Below are positions 53,487-62,341 of a DNA stretch of 64,000 nt, in pieces. Location: positions 1,798,001 to 1,862,000 of the forward strand of contig NZ_JADCJY010000001.1 of the NCBI RefSeq assembly GCF_014982715.1. Reading direction: 5' to 3'. Origin of the DNA: Gallalistipes aquisgranensis. Its GTDB lineage: Bacteria > Bacteroidota > Bacteroidia > Bacteroidales > Rikenellaceae. Under the pieces are notes generated by a model that was given only the letters and a program-made list of their open reading frames with translations, made no database searches and was not told the origin of the DNA. How positions within the stretch are numbered: position 1 is the stretch's first letter; the number at the start of each line of letters is the position of its first letter. A program made the translations under genes and the position numbers.

Positions 53487-55595
53487 ATGAAACGAATTCT
53501 TTTCACGACCATGGTACTTTCGTCCCTCCTCGCCGGCTGCGGCGCCCCTTCCGGGGAAAATCCCCTGCTCACCGAGTACGACACGCCGTTCGGCACCCCT
53601 CCCTTCGACCGCATCCGGCCGGAACACTATCTGCCGGCCTTCGAGGCGGCCATCGCCGAAGCCCGGGCCGAAACGGACTCGATCCGCAACAACCCGGCCG
53701 CCCCCACCTTCGAGAATACGGTCGAAGCACTGGAGCGCAAGGGCGAACGGCTCGGCAACGTCTCCTCGATCTTCTTCAACCTGCTCGAAGCGGAGACTTC
53801 GGAACAGATGCAGGCGATCGCGGAGCAGGTGAAACCCATGCTTACGGAGTTCTCGAACGACCTGTCGCTCGACCCCGTCCTGTTCGAGCGGGTAAGGACG
53901 GTGTGGGAGAGCCGCGACAGCCTGTCGCTCGACCCCGACCAGCAGGTGCTGCTCGAAGACACCTATAAGTCGTTCACGCGTCGGGGAGCCGGGCTCAGCG
54001 ACACAGACAAGGCCCGTTTCCGGGAGATCACCACGGAACTCTCGGGCCTTTCGCTCCGCTTCAGCCAGAACGTGCTGAAAGCCACGAACGGTTTCGTGCT
54101 CCACCTCACCGATCCCGAAGCCGTGGCCCCGATGCCCGATTTCGTGAAAGAGGGCATGGCCCAGGAGGCCCGCGACCGGGGACTGGAGGGGTGGTGCGTC
54201 ACTCTGCAGGCCCCCAGCTACATGCCGTTCCTCACCTACTCGCCGTTCCGCGAACTGAAGGAACGGGTCTGGATGAAGTACAACACGCGCGGACTGGACG
54301 CCGATTCGACCGACAACCGCGAAATCGTGCGCAGGATCGCCTCCCTGCGGCTGGAAATGGCCAATCTGTTGGGCTACCCCACTTACGCCGATTACGTGCT
54401 GGAGGAGAAGATGGCCGGCAGCCGCGCCAACGTGGACGCCTTCCTGCACGACCTGCTCGACAAAAGCCTGCCCTACGCCCGCAAGGACTACGAAACGATC
54501 CGGAATTACGCGAAAGCATCGGGCATGTACTCCGATTTCGAACTGATGCCCTGGGACTGGGCCTATTTCGACGAAAAATACAAAAACGAACACTATGCCC
54601 TGAGCGACGAACAAATCAAACCCTACCTGCAGTTGGACAAGGTCCGCGAGGGAATCTTCCTGCTGGCGAACAAGCTCTACGGGCTCACTTTCAGGGAGAA
54701 CCGTGACATTCCGGTTTTCCATCCCGACGTGACGGCCTACGAGGTGCACGACGAGAAGGGCCGGTTCATGGCCGTCCTTTACCTCGACTTCTTCCCCCGG
54801 GCCAGCAAGCGGGGAGGGGCCTGGATGACCTCGTTCCGGGAAACGTACGTCGACCGCGAAGGCCGCGAAGTGCGTCCGCTCGTCTCGGTCACCTGCAATT
54901 TCACCAAACCGACCGACAGCATTCCCTCGCTGCTCACGTTCGACGAATTCACCACCTTCCTGCACGAATTCGGACATGCCCTCCACGGCATGTTGGCCGA
55001 GGGACGCTACGCGTCGCTCACGGGCACCAACGTCCGCCACGACTTCGTGGAACTTCCCTCGCAGATCATGGAGAACTGGGCTACGGAGAAGGAGTTCCTC
55101 GACCTGTGGGCCGTCCACTACAAGACGGGGGAGAAGATTCCCGCAGAACTGATCGACAAGATCGTGGCCGCCCGCACCTACAACGCAGCCTATTTCAATG
55201 TCCGGCAGCTCTCCTACGGACTGAACGACATGGCATGGCACAGCATCACGGCCCCCGTCACCGGTTCCGTCGTGGATTTCGAACGGCGGGCCATGACCCC
55301 GGCACAACTTTTGCCCGTCATTCCCGAAACCGGCATGTCCACCGCCTTCAGCCATATCTTCTCGGGAGGATACGCGGCAGGCTACTACGGCTATAAATGG
55401 GCCGAAGTGCTCGAAGCCGACGCCTTCTCGCTCTTCAAGGAGAAAGGTATCTTCAACCGCGAAGTAGCCGACTCGTTCCGCCGCAACATCCTCTCGAAAG
55501 GAGGGTCGGAACATCCGATGACCCTCTACGAGCGGTTCCGCGGCCGCAAGCCCGACAACCGGGCCATGCTGGAGCGGATGGGGATCGGGAAATAA
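53487..55595 (+). CDS. M3-family metallopeptidase, lipoprotein (Dcp-like), copy 2
   Basis: 702 residues, a lipoprotein with lipobox LLAGC. The zinc site is FLHEFGHALHGML, with VRHDFVELPSQIMENW downstream. It is a clear paralog of the protein encoded at 40308-42464: both mature proteins begin NPLL.E..TPFG.PPFDRI and end near a similar GGYAAGYYGYKW stretch. Two copies 11 kb apart, not in tandem, suggest an old duplication with different peptide preferences. The ATG at 53487 starts the lipoprotein signal; an earlier ATG at 53460 is unlikely. It follows lptD by 50 bp. Confidence 0.92.
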   Translation: MKRILFTTMVLSSLLAGCGAPSGENPLLTEYDTPFGTPPFDRIRPEHYLPAFEAAIAEARAETDSIRNNPAAPTFENTVEALERKGERLGNVSSIFFNLLEAETSEQMQAIAEQVKPMLTEFSNDLSLDPVLFERVRTVWESRDSLSLDPDQQVLLEDTYKSFTRRGAGLSDTDKARFREITTELSGLSLRFSQNVLKATNGFVLHLTDPEAVAPMPDFVKEGMAQEARDRGLEGWCVTLQAPSYMPFLTYSPFRELKERVWMKYNTRGLDADSTDNREIVRRIASLRLEMANLLGYPTYADYVLEEKMAGSRANVDAFLHDLLDKSLPYARKDYETIRNYAKASGMYSDFELMPWDWAYFDEKYKNEHYALSDEQIKPYLQLDKVREGIFLLANKLYGLTFRENRDIPVFHPDVTAYEVHDEKGRFMAVLYLDFFPRASKRGGAWMTSFRETYVDREGREVRPLVSVTCNFTKPTDSIPSLLTFDEFTTFLHEFGHALHGMLAEGRYASLTGTNVRHDFVELPSQIMENWATEKEFLDLWAVHYKTGEKIPAELIDKIVAARTYNAAYFNVRQLSYGLNDMAWHSITAPVTGSVVDFERRAMTPAQLLPVIPETGMSTAFSHIFSGGYAAGYYGYKWAEVLEADAFSLFKEKGIFNREVADSFRRNILSKGGSEHPMTLYERFRGRKPDNRAMLERMGIGK

Positions 55596-55667
55596 ACGGA
55601 CACCACCTCCCGGGCCGGATGCATACGAACCGAATGGCAACGGGCTCCGGCCCCCACGCACGACACC

Positions 55668-56279
55668 ATGAAATATCTGTTCCTCCTCCTGTTTCTCTTC
55701 GCCTCCTGCCGCAGTGAGCAGGGCGCCCGCGGAGAGTTCCTCTCCGGCATGTTCGCCCGCCACGACGGCGGGGCCGTCCTCACCGACTGCGCCACGGGAG
55801 TGACGGTTCCCGTCAGCGACGGAAGCGCCTACCCCTCGCTGGAAGCGAAATATCTCCGTACCGCATCCGATCCCGGAGAAGCGGTCTATGTCGAACTGCA
55901 GGGACGTATAGGCTCCCGTCCCCGCCCCGAAGGCGAGGGAACGGAAAGTGTGGTGATCGTCGATTCGCTCGTCACCCTCGACCGCACCCGGCGCTGCGAC
56001 CCGCAGCGCCTTCTGGCGGGCGTCTATGAAGCGAGAACGAATACCGGACGGCGACTGCTGCGGCTGAAACCCGACTACACGTTCAGCGAAACGCGGTTCA
56101 CGGAGAGCGGGGAGGAGACCTCCGCCGGCCGCTGGTGGCGCAGCGCGGAACTCGAACTGGTGCTGGAAGAGACTTCGCCCGGCACTTCGGAACAATCCTT
56201 CCAGCTGATTCCCCCGCAGGAAGCGCTCACCCGCAACAGCGGAGGCGGGCCGCTGGTCTATAAAAAAGTCTATCTGTAA
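55668..56279 (+). CDS. Small lipoprotein, NlpE-like
   Basis: 203 residues. A short lipoprotein signal MKYLFLLLFLFASC has its lipobox Cys at 14. The mature protein shows an NlpE-like order: an N-terminal ARHDGGAVLTDCATGVTVPV segment, then VYVELQGRIGSRP, and a C-terminal beta-rich half with RRLLRLKPDYTFSETRF. NlpE proteins sense envelope or copper stress, but the CxxC of classical NlpE is not present, so I give only resemblance. It follows M3 copy 2 by 72 bp. Confidence 0.6.
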   Translation: MKYLFLLLFLFASCRSEQGARGEFLSGMFARHDGGAVLTDCATGVTVPVSDGSAYPSLEAKYLRTASDPGEAVYVELQGRIGSRPRPEGEGTESVVIVDSLVTLDRTRRCDPQRLLAGVYEARTNTGRRLLRLKPDYTFSETRFTESGEETSAGRWWRSAELELVLEETSPGTSEQSFQLIPPQEALTRNSGGGPLVYKKVYL

Positions 56280-56415
56280 CCCTGCCGGAACCGAGAAGGG
56301 CCCTCCGGCAAACCTTCGAAAAACTCATCTCCTGCCGCGGAGCAATCCGCCGCATCTCCGGAACACGGTCTCCGGCACGGCAACCGGGAGGGATTTCCGT
56401 CCGGGGGAAATCCCG

Positions 56416-58077
56416 CTACACATTATACAGGTAACGCTTGATACTCCGCTTGGGCGTCTTCTCGAATTCGTTGGGATAGAGCACGATGCCCGACACCCGT
56501 TCGTAGGGAGCCACCAGCGTGTTGAGCGTCTTCAGGTTCTCCTCCATCACTTCGGGGAGTTTGGCGTGCGAAATGCCGTCGGCATCGGCCTGCTCGTAGT
56601 CGGGACACACCAGTGCCACCAGTTTCCCTTCGCGCTCCACCACGAGCGATTCCATCACGCAATACAGGTTGTTGAGTTTGGCCTCGATCTCCTCGGGATA
56701 GATGTTCTGCCCGCTCGGCCCGAGAATCATCGTCTTGTTCCGTCCGCGGATATAGAGCGTACCGTCTTCGTCGAGCGTTCCCACGTCGCCCGTCCGCATC
56801 CACCCGTCGGACTCCATCACGTCGGAAGTGGCCTTCTCGTTCTTGTAATACCCGGCCATCACATGCTCTCCCCGCACCAGAATCTCTCCGGGCACATTCC
56901 GGGGGTCTTCCGACTCGATCCGTGCCTCCATCAGCCCCGGAAGCACCTTGCCGCAGGAAGTGGACTTATACTCCGTCCAATGGGTGTAGCTGACAAGCGG
57001 ACCGCATTCGGTCATTCCGTACCCCACGGTGAACGGGAAGCGAATCCGCAACAGGAACTCCTCGACCTCGTGGTTGAACGGTGCACCGCCCACGATGATC
57101 TGTTCGAACTCGCCGCCGAAAGCGTCCATCAACTTCCGGCGGATACGGTTGTAGACCTTCTGGTCAAGCAGGGGAATCCGGAGCGCCATCTTCAGAATGC
57201 CGTTGCCCAGAATCGGGAGTATCTGCTTCTTATAGACCTTCTCCAGGATCAGCGGCACGCAACAGATCAGGTGAGGTTTCACCTCGCTCATCGCCTCCAC
57301 GAGGATTTTCGGCGAGGGTATCCTTCCCAGCAGGGTGATATGGGTTCCCTGGGCCAGCGGCACCAGCAGGTCGAAGGCACACCCGTAGGCATGGGCCAGC
57401 GGCAGGAACGAAAGCACGCGGCTGCGGCGGAAATGGAGTTTCTGGCCGATGCCGAACACCACGTTGCCCGTGATATTGTTCACCGTGAGCATCACCCCTT
57501 TGCTGAAACCGGTGGTCCCCGACGTGTAGTTCAGCACGCAGAGCCTGTCGTTCGGTATCTCGGGATAGGCGATGTCCTCCGGGCGGAACCCGTTCCGGTA
57601 ACGCTTGCGGTAATGTTTGACGATATTGCTCTGGAAGCGGGCGATCGACTGTCCCCGCCGTTCGAACAGGCAATGGTAGTCCGTGAGCGAGAAGACAGCC
57701 TTCACCTCCTCGATCTGACCGGTCTCGATCATGTCCCAGTAGACATCCCCCACGAACAGGAGCTGGCTGCCCGAATGATTGATGATGTGGTGTACGTCGT
57801 TGGCATTGAAATCCTGCAGGATGGGCACGATGACCGCCCCATAGGTGATCGTGGCGATATAGGCGATCACCCAGCGGGGATTGTTGCGTCCGATCAGGGC
57901 GATCCGGTCACCCTTTCTGATCCGGCACTCGGCGAACAGCAGGTGCAGTTTGGCGATCTCCTTGGCCATTTCGTAGTAGGAGAAGGTCTCCTTCTTGAAA
58001 TAGTCCGTCAGGGCGGGAAGCTCCCGGTTCTCCCGGAAACTGTTCTCGTAAATCTTGATGACGTTCTCCTGTAACAT
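56416..58077 (-). CDS. AMP-binding long-chain acyl-CoA ligase
   Basis: 553 residues, adenylate-forming enzyme that activates fatty acids with ATP and CoA. ATP-binding P-loop NYTSGTTGFSKGVMLT (about 180), GYGMTECGPLVSYTHW (about 325), adenylation motif GDVGTLDEDGTLYIRGRNKT and a C-terminal lysine region KTPKRSIKRYL. Its close neighbour plsY, 71 bp upstream on the same strand, uses activated acyl groups for phospholipid synthesis. Chain-length preference is unknown. Confidence 0.9.
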   Translation of the reverse strand: MLQENVIKIYENSFRENRELPALTDYFKKETFSYYEMAKEIAKLHLLFAECRIRKGDRIALIGRNNPRWVIAYIATITYGAVIVPILQDFNANDVHHIINHSGSQLLFVGDVYWDMIETGQIEEVKAVFSLTDYHCLFERRGQSIARFQSNIVKHYRKRYRNGFRPEDIAYPEIPNDRLCVLNYTSGTTGFSKGVMLTVNNITGNVVFGIGQKLHFRRSRVLSFLPLAHAYGCAFDLLVPLAQGTHITLLGRIPSPKILVEAMSEVKPHLICCVPLILEKVYKKQILPILGNGILKMALRIPLLDQKVYNRIRRKLMDAFGGEFEQIIVGGAPFNHEVEEFLLRIRFPFTVGYGMTECGPLVSYTHWTEYKSTSCGKVLPGLMEARIESEDPRNVPGEILVRGEHVMAGYYKNEKATSDVMESDGWMRTGDVGTLDEDGTLYIRGRNKTMILGPSGQNIYPEEIEAKLNNLYCVMESLVVEREGKLVALVCPDYEQADADGISHAKLPEVMEENLKTLNTLVAPYERVSGIVLYPNEFEKTPKRSIKRYLYNV

Positions 58078-58148
58078 GGTTGAAAGGAATTAGGCCCGGA
58101 ACTCCGGGGCGGTACGGTTCGGAGAGGGAACCTGCAAAAACCGCCGCT

Positions 58149-58784
58149 TTATTTGCGGGGCCGCGGTTTCCACAGATAGATTTTCGATTCGGTGCCGGCA
58201 GCCAGGCGCCGGATATTCTTCCGATGCGTGAAGATCAGCAGCACGGCGATCACGCAGCCGAAGAGGATCAGCGGCAGATAGGTCTCGCGGAAAACCAGCA
58301 CGATATAGACGGGAAACATCACCCCGGCGGTCATCGAACTGAGCGACACGTAGTGCGAAACCATCAGCACCACCAGAAAAGTCGCCACGCACAGCAGCAC
58401 GGCCGGAGGATAGACTCCCAGCACGGCTCCCGCCAGCGTGGCCACACCCTTGCCGCCGCGGAATCCGGCGAAGACGGGGAAAATGTGACCGAGCACGGCT
58501 GCCGCGACCAGAGCGATCTTCAGATTGAACGTCTGGTCACTCCCGTGGGGATAGCCTGCCAGATGGGCCAGCGTCACGGCCACGAACCCCTTGAACACGT
58601 CGAGCGCGAAGACGGGCAGCGCCGCCCGGCGGCCCAGCACACGGAGCGTATTGGTCGCCCCGGCGTTCCTGCTGCCGTGTTCCCGCACATCCACGCCGTA
58701 ATATTTCTTTCCGATCCACACCGCACTGGGAATCGACCCGAGCAGATAGGCGGCCACGACAAGCAAAATATCTACGAAGACCAT
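58149..58784 (-). CDS. plsY: Glycerol-3-phosphate acyltransferase PlsY
   Basis: 211 residues, inner-membrane enzyme that acylates glycerol-3-phosphate from acyl-phosphate. PlsY motifs are visible: YLLGSIPSAVWIGK, REHGSRNAGATNTLRVLG and FAGFRGGKGVATLAG. The ATG at 58784 is preferred; the frame to 58832 overlaps a -7 box (58810-58817). It precedes the acyl-CoA ligase, forming a lipid-synthesis pair. Confidence 0.95.
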   Translation of the reverse strand: MVFVDILLVVAAYLLGSIPSAVWIGKKYYGVDVREHGSRNAGATNTLRVLGRRAALPVFALDVFKGFVAVTLAHLAGYPHGSDQTFNLKIALVAAAVLGHIFPVFAGFRGGKGVATLAGAVLGVYPPAVLLCVATFLVVLMVSHYVSLSSMTAGVMFPVYIVLVFRETYLPLILFGCVIAVLLIFTHRKNIRRLAAGTESKIYLWKPRPRK

Positions 58785-58809
58785 CTCTTCATTCCGTTGG
58801 TTTATGCCC

Positions 58810-58817
58810 CAAAGGTA
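58810..58817 (-). promoter_or_regulatory. -7 box of plsY
   Basis: On the minus strand TACCTTTG, a full -7 match; no clear -33 element. It supports the start at 58784. Confidence 0.5.
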
Positions 58818-58954
58818 CAAAAGAGTTCCCAAAAAGAAAAACCGGACGTTTCCCGGCCTCGGCAGCCTGTCCTCATACGGGCAGGGAAGCGCCGGAACAA
58901 AAAGAAATTTCGGGATTTACAGCCCCTGTCCGATGATTTTTTCACAAAATAAAC

Positions 58955-58962
58955 TACTTTTG
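58955..58962 (+). promoter_or_regulatory. -7 box of the YitT-family gene
   Basis: TACTTTTG, a full -7 match; weak -33 region. The leader to the ATG at 58983 is about 16 nt. Confidence 0.5.
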
Positions 58963-58982
58963 TTATTTATTCGGATGCCGTT

Positions 58983-59900
58983 ATGAATGCATATAGTCTG
59001 AAAGAACAGCTCTTTTCCGCCAGCTGGTGGAAGTCGTGGCTGAATGTACTGATCGGTTGCACGATCCTCGCTTCGGGATTCGTCTTCTTCGTCAACCCCT
59101 ACAAAATCGTACCGGGAGGTGTCTACGGTATGGGAATCGTACTGCACCAGCTGATCCCCCAGATCCAGGTGGGTACGTTCGGTCTGATGTTCGACATTCC
59201 GCTGCTGCTGATCGGCATCCGGGTCTTCGGAGGAATGTTCGGGGCACGCACCGTCGTGGCCGCCATCCTCACCCCGCTCATCATGAACGCGCTCACCTAC
59301 CTCGTGGGCGAAAATCCGGCCACGATGCTCGGGGGCAAGATCGACCTTTCGAACGACATCATCATCTCCTGCATCTTCGGCGGCGTACTGATCGGCACGG
59401 GCACCGGACTGGTGGTCAAAACCCGGGCCACCACGGGAGGCACCGACATCGTGGCCATGCTGCTCAACCGGTTCGCCCACATGAGTTTTTCGCGCGGCAT
59501 CCTGCTGGCCGACGCGACGGTCGTGGTGCTGGGTATCATCGTGTTGGGCGACTGGCGGCTTCCGCTCTACTCGCTGGTGACGATCTTCGTCTCCTCACGC
59601 GTGATCGACTACGTGATCGACGGCGCCAGCTATGACAAGCTGCTGTTCATCATCTCGAAAAAGAACGCGGAACTCACCCGGTTCATCCTCGACGAAATGG
59701 GACGCGGAGCCACCTACATCAAATCGTCCGGCACCTACACCCGGGAGGAACGCGACATGCTTTTCCTCGTGGTCAGCCGCCGGGAAATCTCCTCGGTGCA
59801 GAACAAGATCAAGGAGATCGACCCCGAGTCGTTCGTGGTGGTCGTCAATGCCTACGAGACGTTCGGCGACGGCTTCAAGGAGCTGCGCGACAGCAAATAG
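58983..59900 (+). CDS. YitT-family integral membrane protein
   Basis: 305 residues. Five or six N-terminal membrane helices (about 18-190, including [20 protein letters not shown] and [20 protein letters not shown]) and a soluble C-terminal DUF2179 domain (about 215-295, with [19 protein letters not shown]). The family's transported substrate is not established. The gene stands alone with a short leader. Confidence 0.9.
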   Translation: MNAYSLKEQLFSASWWKSWLNVLIGCTILASGFVFFVNPYKIVPGGVYGMGIVLHQLIPQIQVGTFGLMFDIPLLLIGIRVFGGMFGARTVVAAILTPLIMNALTYLVGENPATMLGGKIDLSNDIIISCIFGGVLIGTGTGLVVKTRATTGGTDIVAMLLNRFAHMSFSRGILLADATVVVLGIIVLGDWRLPLYSLVTIFVSSRVIDYVIDGASYDKLLFIISKKNAELTRFILDEMGRGATYIKSSGTYTREERDMLFLVVSRREISSVQNKIKEIDPESFVVVVNAYETFGDGFKELRDSK

Positions 59901-59975
59901 AGGAGATTGCGGCGACGTTTCCGCAACGGACTTTCCGGCCGGCCACAGCAGCAGCGATCTTTCCGATTTTTTTCG

Positions 59976-59983
59976 TACTTTTG
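59976..59983 (+). promoter_or_regulatory. -7 box of miaB
   Basis: TACTTTTG, a full -7 match; weak -33. The leader to the ATG at 60031 is about 42 nt. Confidence 0.5.
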
Positions 59984-60030
59984 CAGACCGGACGGAGGTA
60001 GGGTTCCGTCCGCCGAAAACAGACTCAGAC

Positions 60031-61410
60031 ATGGAACCGAACAACCTGCGCCCGCTCGTCGGAGGCGGCAAGAAACTCTATATCGAAACCTACGGCTGCC
60101 AGATGAACGTGGGCGACAGCGAGATCGTGGTCGCCCTGCTCCAGAAGGAAGGGTATTTCTACACGCAGCGGATCGAAGAAGCCGACGTGATCCTGGTCAA
60201 CACCTGTTCGATCCGGGACAACGCCGAACAACGCATTCGGGGCCGGCTGAAGGAGTTCCGCCGCTACAAACGACTGAAACCGGGGCTCATGGTCGGCATC
60301 ATCGGCTGCATGGCCGAACGGCTGAAAGACAAACTGCTGGAACAGGAGCGGATCGTGGACATCGTGGCCGGACCCGACGCCTACCGCGACCTGCCCCGCC
60401 TGTTGCAGGAGGCCGCGCACGGCGGACGCGGGGTGAACGTCCTGCTCTCGCGCGAGGAGACCTATGCCGACGTCTCGCCCGTGCGGCTCGACCCGAACGG
60501 CGTGAGTGCATTCATCGCCATCATGCGCGGCTGCAACAACATGTGCGCCTACTGCGTGGTACCCTACACCCGCGGCGCCGAACGCAGCCGCGACCCGGAG
60601 ACGATCCTGCGCGAGGCACGCGAACTGCTCGCCGCCGGCTACAAGGAGATCACGCTGCTGGGCCAGAACGTCAACTCCTACCGTTGGGAAACACCGGCCG
60701 CAGAGGGCGGCGTCCCCGCTGTCACCGACTTTCCGGAACTGCTCGCCCGGGTGGCCGACCTCGACCCGTCGCTGCGGGTGCGTTTCGCCACCTCCCATCC
60801 CAAGGACATCAGCGACAAGCTGCTGGAGACGATCGCCTCCCGGCCCAACCTCTGCCGGGCGATCCATCTGCCCGCCCAGTCGGGCAGCACGCGGATGCTG
60901 GGCCTGATGAACCGCAAATACACCCGTGAATGGTACCTCGACCGGATCGCCGCCATCCGGCGCATCCTGCCCGAATGTGCCGTCTCGACCGACCTGATCG
61001 CAGGGTTCTGCACCGAAACCGAAGAGGACCACGCCCAGACCCTTTCGCTCATGCGCGAAGTGGGCTATGCCTCCGCCTTCATGTTCAAATATTCGGAACG
61101 GCCCGGCACCAAAGCGGCCCGCACGATGGAGGACGACGTGCCCGACGATGTGAAGACCGCCCGGCTGAACGAGATCATCGCCCTTCAGAACCGGCTGTCG
61201 CTGGAGAGTAACCGCCGCGATGTAGGCAAGCGCTTCGAAGTGCTCATCGAAGGCGAAAGCAAACGCAGCGGCGACCAGTTGTTCGGCCGCACCTCGCAGA
61301 ACAAGGCGGTCATCTTCGACCGGGGCGGCTACCGGACCGGTGACTACGTGACGGTCGAGATCACCGGCTGTACCTCCGCCACGCTGATGGGTGTCCCCGT
61401 AGAGAAATAG
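60031..61410 (+). CDS. miaB: tRNA (i6A37) methylthiotransferase MiaB
   Basis: 459 residues, radical-SAM enzyme that adds a methylthio group to i6A37 in tRNA. The N-terminal UPF0004 domain has [14 protein letters not shown] plus further Cys at [10 protein letters not shown] and IGCMAERLK (second cluster). The radical SAM cluster is [19 protein letters not shown] (about 165-183), and a C-terminal TRAM domain ends near [14 protein letters not shown]. The ATG at 60031 fits; longer open frame upstream overlaps the YitT gene and is spurious. Confidence 0.96.
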   Translation: MEPNNLRPLVGGGKKLYIETYGCQMNVGDSEIVVALLQKEGYFYTQRIEEADVILVNTCSIRDNAEQRIRGRLKEFRRYKRLKPGLMVGIIGCMAERLKDKLLEQERIVDIVAGPDAYRDLPRLLQEAAHGGRGVNVLLSREETYADVSPVRLDPNGVSAFIAIMRGCNNMCAYCVVPYTRGAERSRDPETILREARELLAAGYKEITLLGQNVNSYRWETPAAEGGVPAVTDFPELLARVADLDPSLRVRFATSHPKDISDKLLETIASRPNLCRAIHLPAQSGSTRMLGLMNRKYTREWYLDRIAAIRRILPECAVSTDLIAGFCTETEEDHAQTLSLMREVGYASAFMFKYSERPGTKAARTMEDDVPDDVKTARLNEIIALQNRLSLESNRRDVGKRFEVLIEGESKRSGDQLFGRTSQNKAVIFDRGGYRTGDYVTVEITGCTSATLMGVPVEK

Positions 61411-61713
61411 GCGGCCGTCCCGTGTTCCCTCCCCCGTGCACGAGGAAAAAGGAACGAAACGTGATGTCCCCGCATAATTCCGACGGAATAAACCTCAATA
61501 AACACGGTAAATCCGGCGCCCCGACATGCCTCTGAAAGGAGACAAACGATTTTTCCATCCCCCACATATACGCCCTCCCCACGGCAGGGGAACGGCAGCA
61601 CCGCCGGAAGGCAGAAGACCGGAGCGGAATCCTCAGCGGCACCCCGCCGCGCCGAAGCACGAAAAAGGATTGCGACCGAATCGCAATCCCTTTTTCCTCT
61701 GTCGGCGAACCGT
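61411..61713. other. Gap between convergent miaB and infC
   Basis: 303 bp. Apart from the terminator at 61662-61695 I see nothing. In particular no rpmI (L35) or rplT (L20) genes follow infC here. Confidence 0.7.
61662..61695. terminator. Terminator of infC (bidirectional)
   Basis: AAAAAGGATTGCGA and TCGCAATCC(C)TTTTT form a stem with a 5-nt loop and A/T tracts on both sides. Confidence 0.85.
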
Positions 61714-62304
61714 CTACTTCTTGGGCTTGGGCGCGAGCATGATGCTCATACGCTTACCCTCCAGCTTCGGCATCATCTCTACCTTGGCCAGTTCTTCCAG
61801 ATCGGTCGCAAAGCGCAACAACAGAATCTCTCCCTGCTCCTTGAATACGATCGAACGGCCCCGGAAAAAGACGTACGCCTTCACTTTGGCCCCCTCCTTG
61901 AGGAAGTTCTCCGCATGACGGAGCTTGAAATTGTAGTCGTGGTCGTCGGTCTGGGGCCCGAAACGGATCTCCTTCACCACCACCTTCACGGCCTTGGCCT
62001 TGATCTCCTTGGCCTTTTTCTTCTGCTGGTACAGGAATTTCTGGTAGTCCACGATCCGGCAGACGGGGGGATCGGCCTTCGGGGAAATTTCGACCAGATC
62101 GAGTTCCATCTCGTCGGCCAGCTTGATGGCCTCCCGGATAGGCAGTACGACCGGAGCTTCGATATTCTCACCCACGACCCGAACCTGCGGGGCGGTGATT
62201 TCTCCGTTGATACGGTGAGGATTCTCCTTTTCAACCCGGCGGCCCCTCATCGGACCCCTGGAGTTGCCGTTCGTCCTCGGCGGAAATGGTTTTGTTGTGT
62301 TTAT
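61714..62304 (-). CDS. infC: Translation initiation factor IF-3 (probable AUA start)
   Basis: Binds the 30S subunit and checks start-codon pairing. From the first ATG (62250) it is 178 residues: N-domain [20 protein letters not shown], linker [14 protein letters not shown], and C-domain [20 protein letters not shown] extend the start to an in-frame ATA at 62304, 18 codons upstream, because a strong GGAGG Shine-Dalgarno (62313-62317) sits exactly 8 nt before it and the intervening codons ([17 protein letters not shown]) are open. Non-AUG starts are known for infC in other bacteria, where they allow autoregulation. The ATG at 62250 has only a weak purine stretch upstream. Cotranscribed with thrS (37 bp gap). 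Confidence 0.93.
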   Translation of the reverse strand: MNTTKPFPPRTNGNSRGPMRGRRVEKENPHRINGEITAPQVRVVGENIEAPVVLPIREAIKLADEMELDLVEISPKADPPVCRIVDYQKFLYQQKKKAKEIKAKAVKVVVKEIRFGPQTDDHDYNFKLRHAENFLKEGAKVKAYVFFRGRSIVFKEQGEILLLRFATDLEELAKVEMMPKLEGKRMSIMLAPKPKK

Positions 62305-62312
62305 AGCTTTGT

Positions 62313-62317
62313 CCTCC
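62313..62317 (-). promoter_or_regulatory. Strong Shine-Dalgarno of infC
   Basis: GGAGG on the minus strand, with 8 nt to the ATA codon at 62304. Genes of this phylum rarely carry such sites, so it argues that translation starts here rather than at 62250. Confidence 0.65.
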
Positions 62318-62341
62318 TATTTTGGTTAAACAATCTTCTTC

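Noticed and set aside
50669-56195. Long antisense frames (876 and 908 codons) over lptD, the second M3 peptidase and the small lipoprotein gene
   Set aside because: Shadow composition, no start signals, and identified genes on the plus strand.
61411-61713. Ribosomal protein genes rpmI and rplT downstream of infC
   Set aside because: The 303-bp gap has no ORF resembling L35 or L20, and miaB converges. They must be elsewhere.
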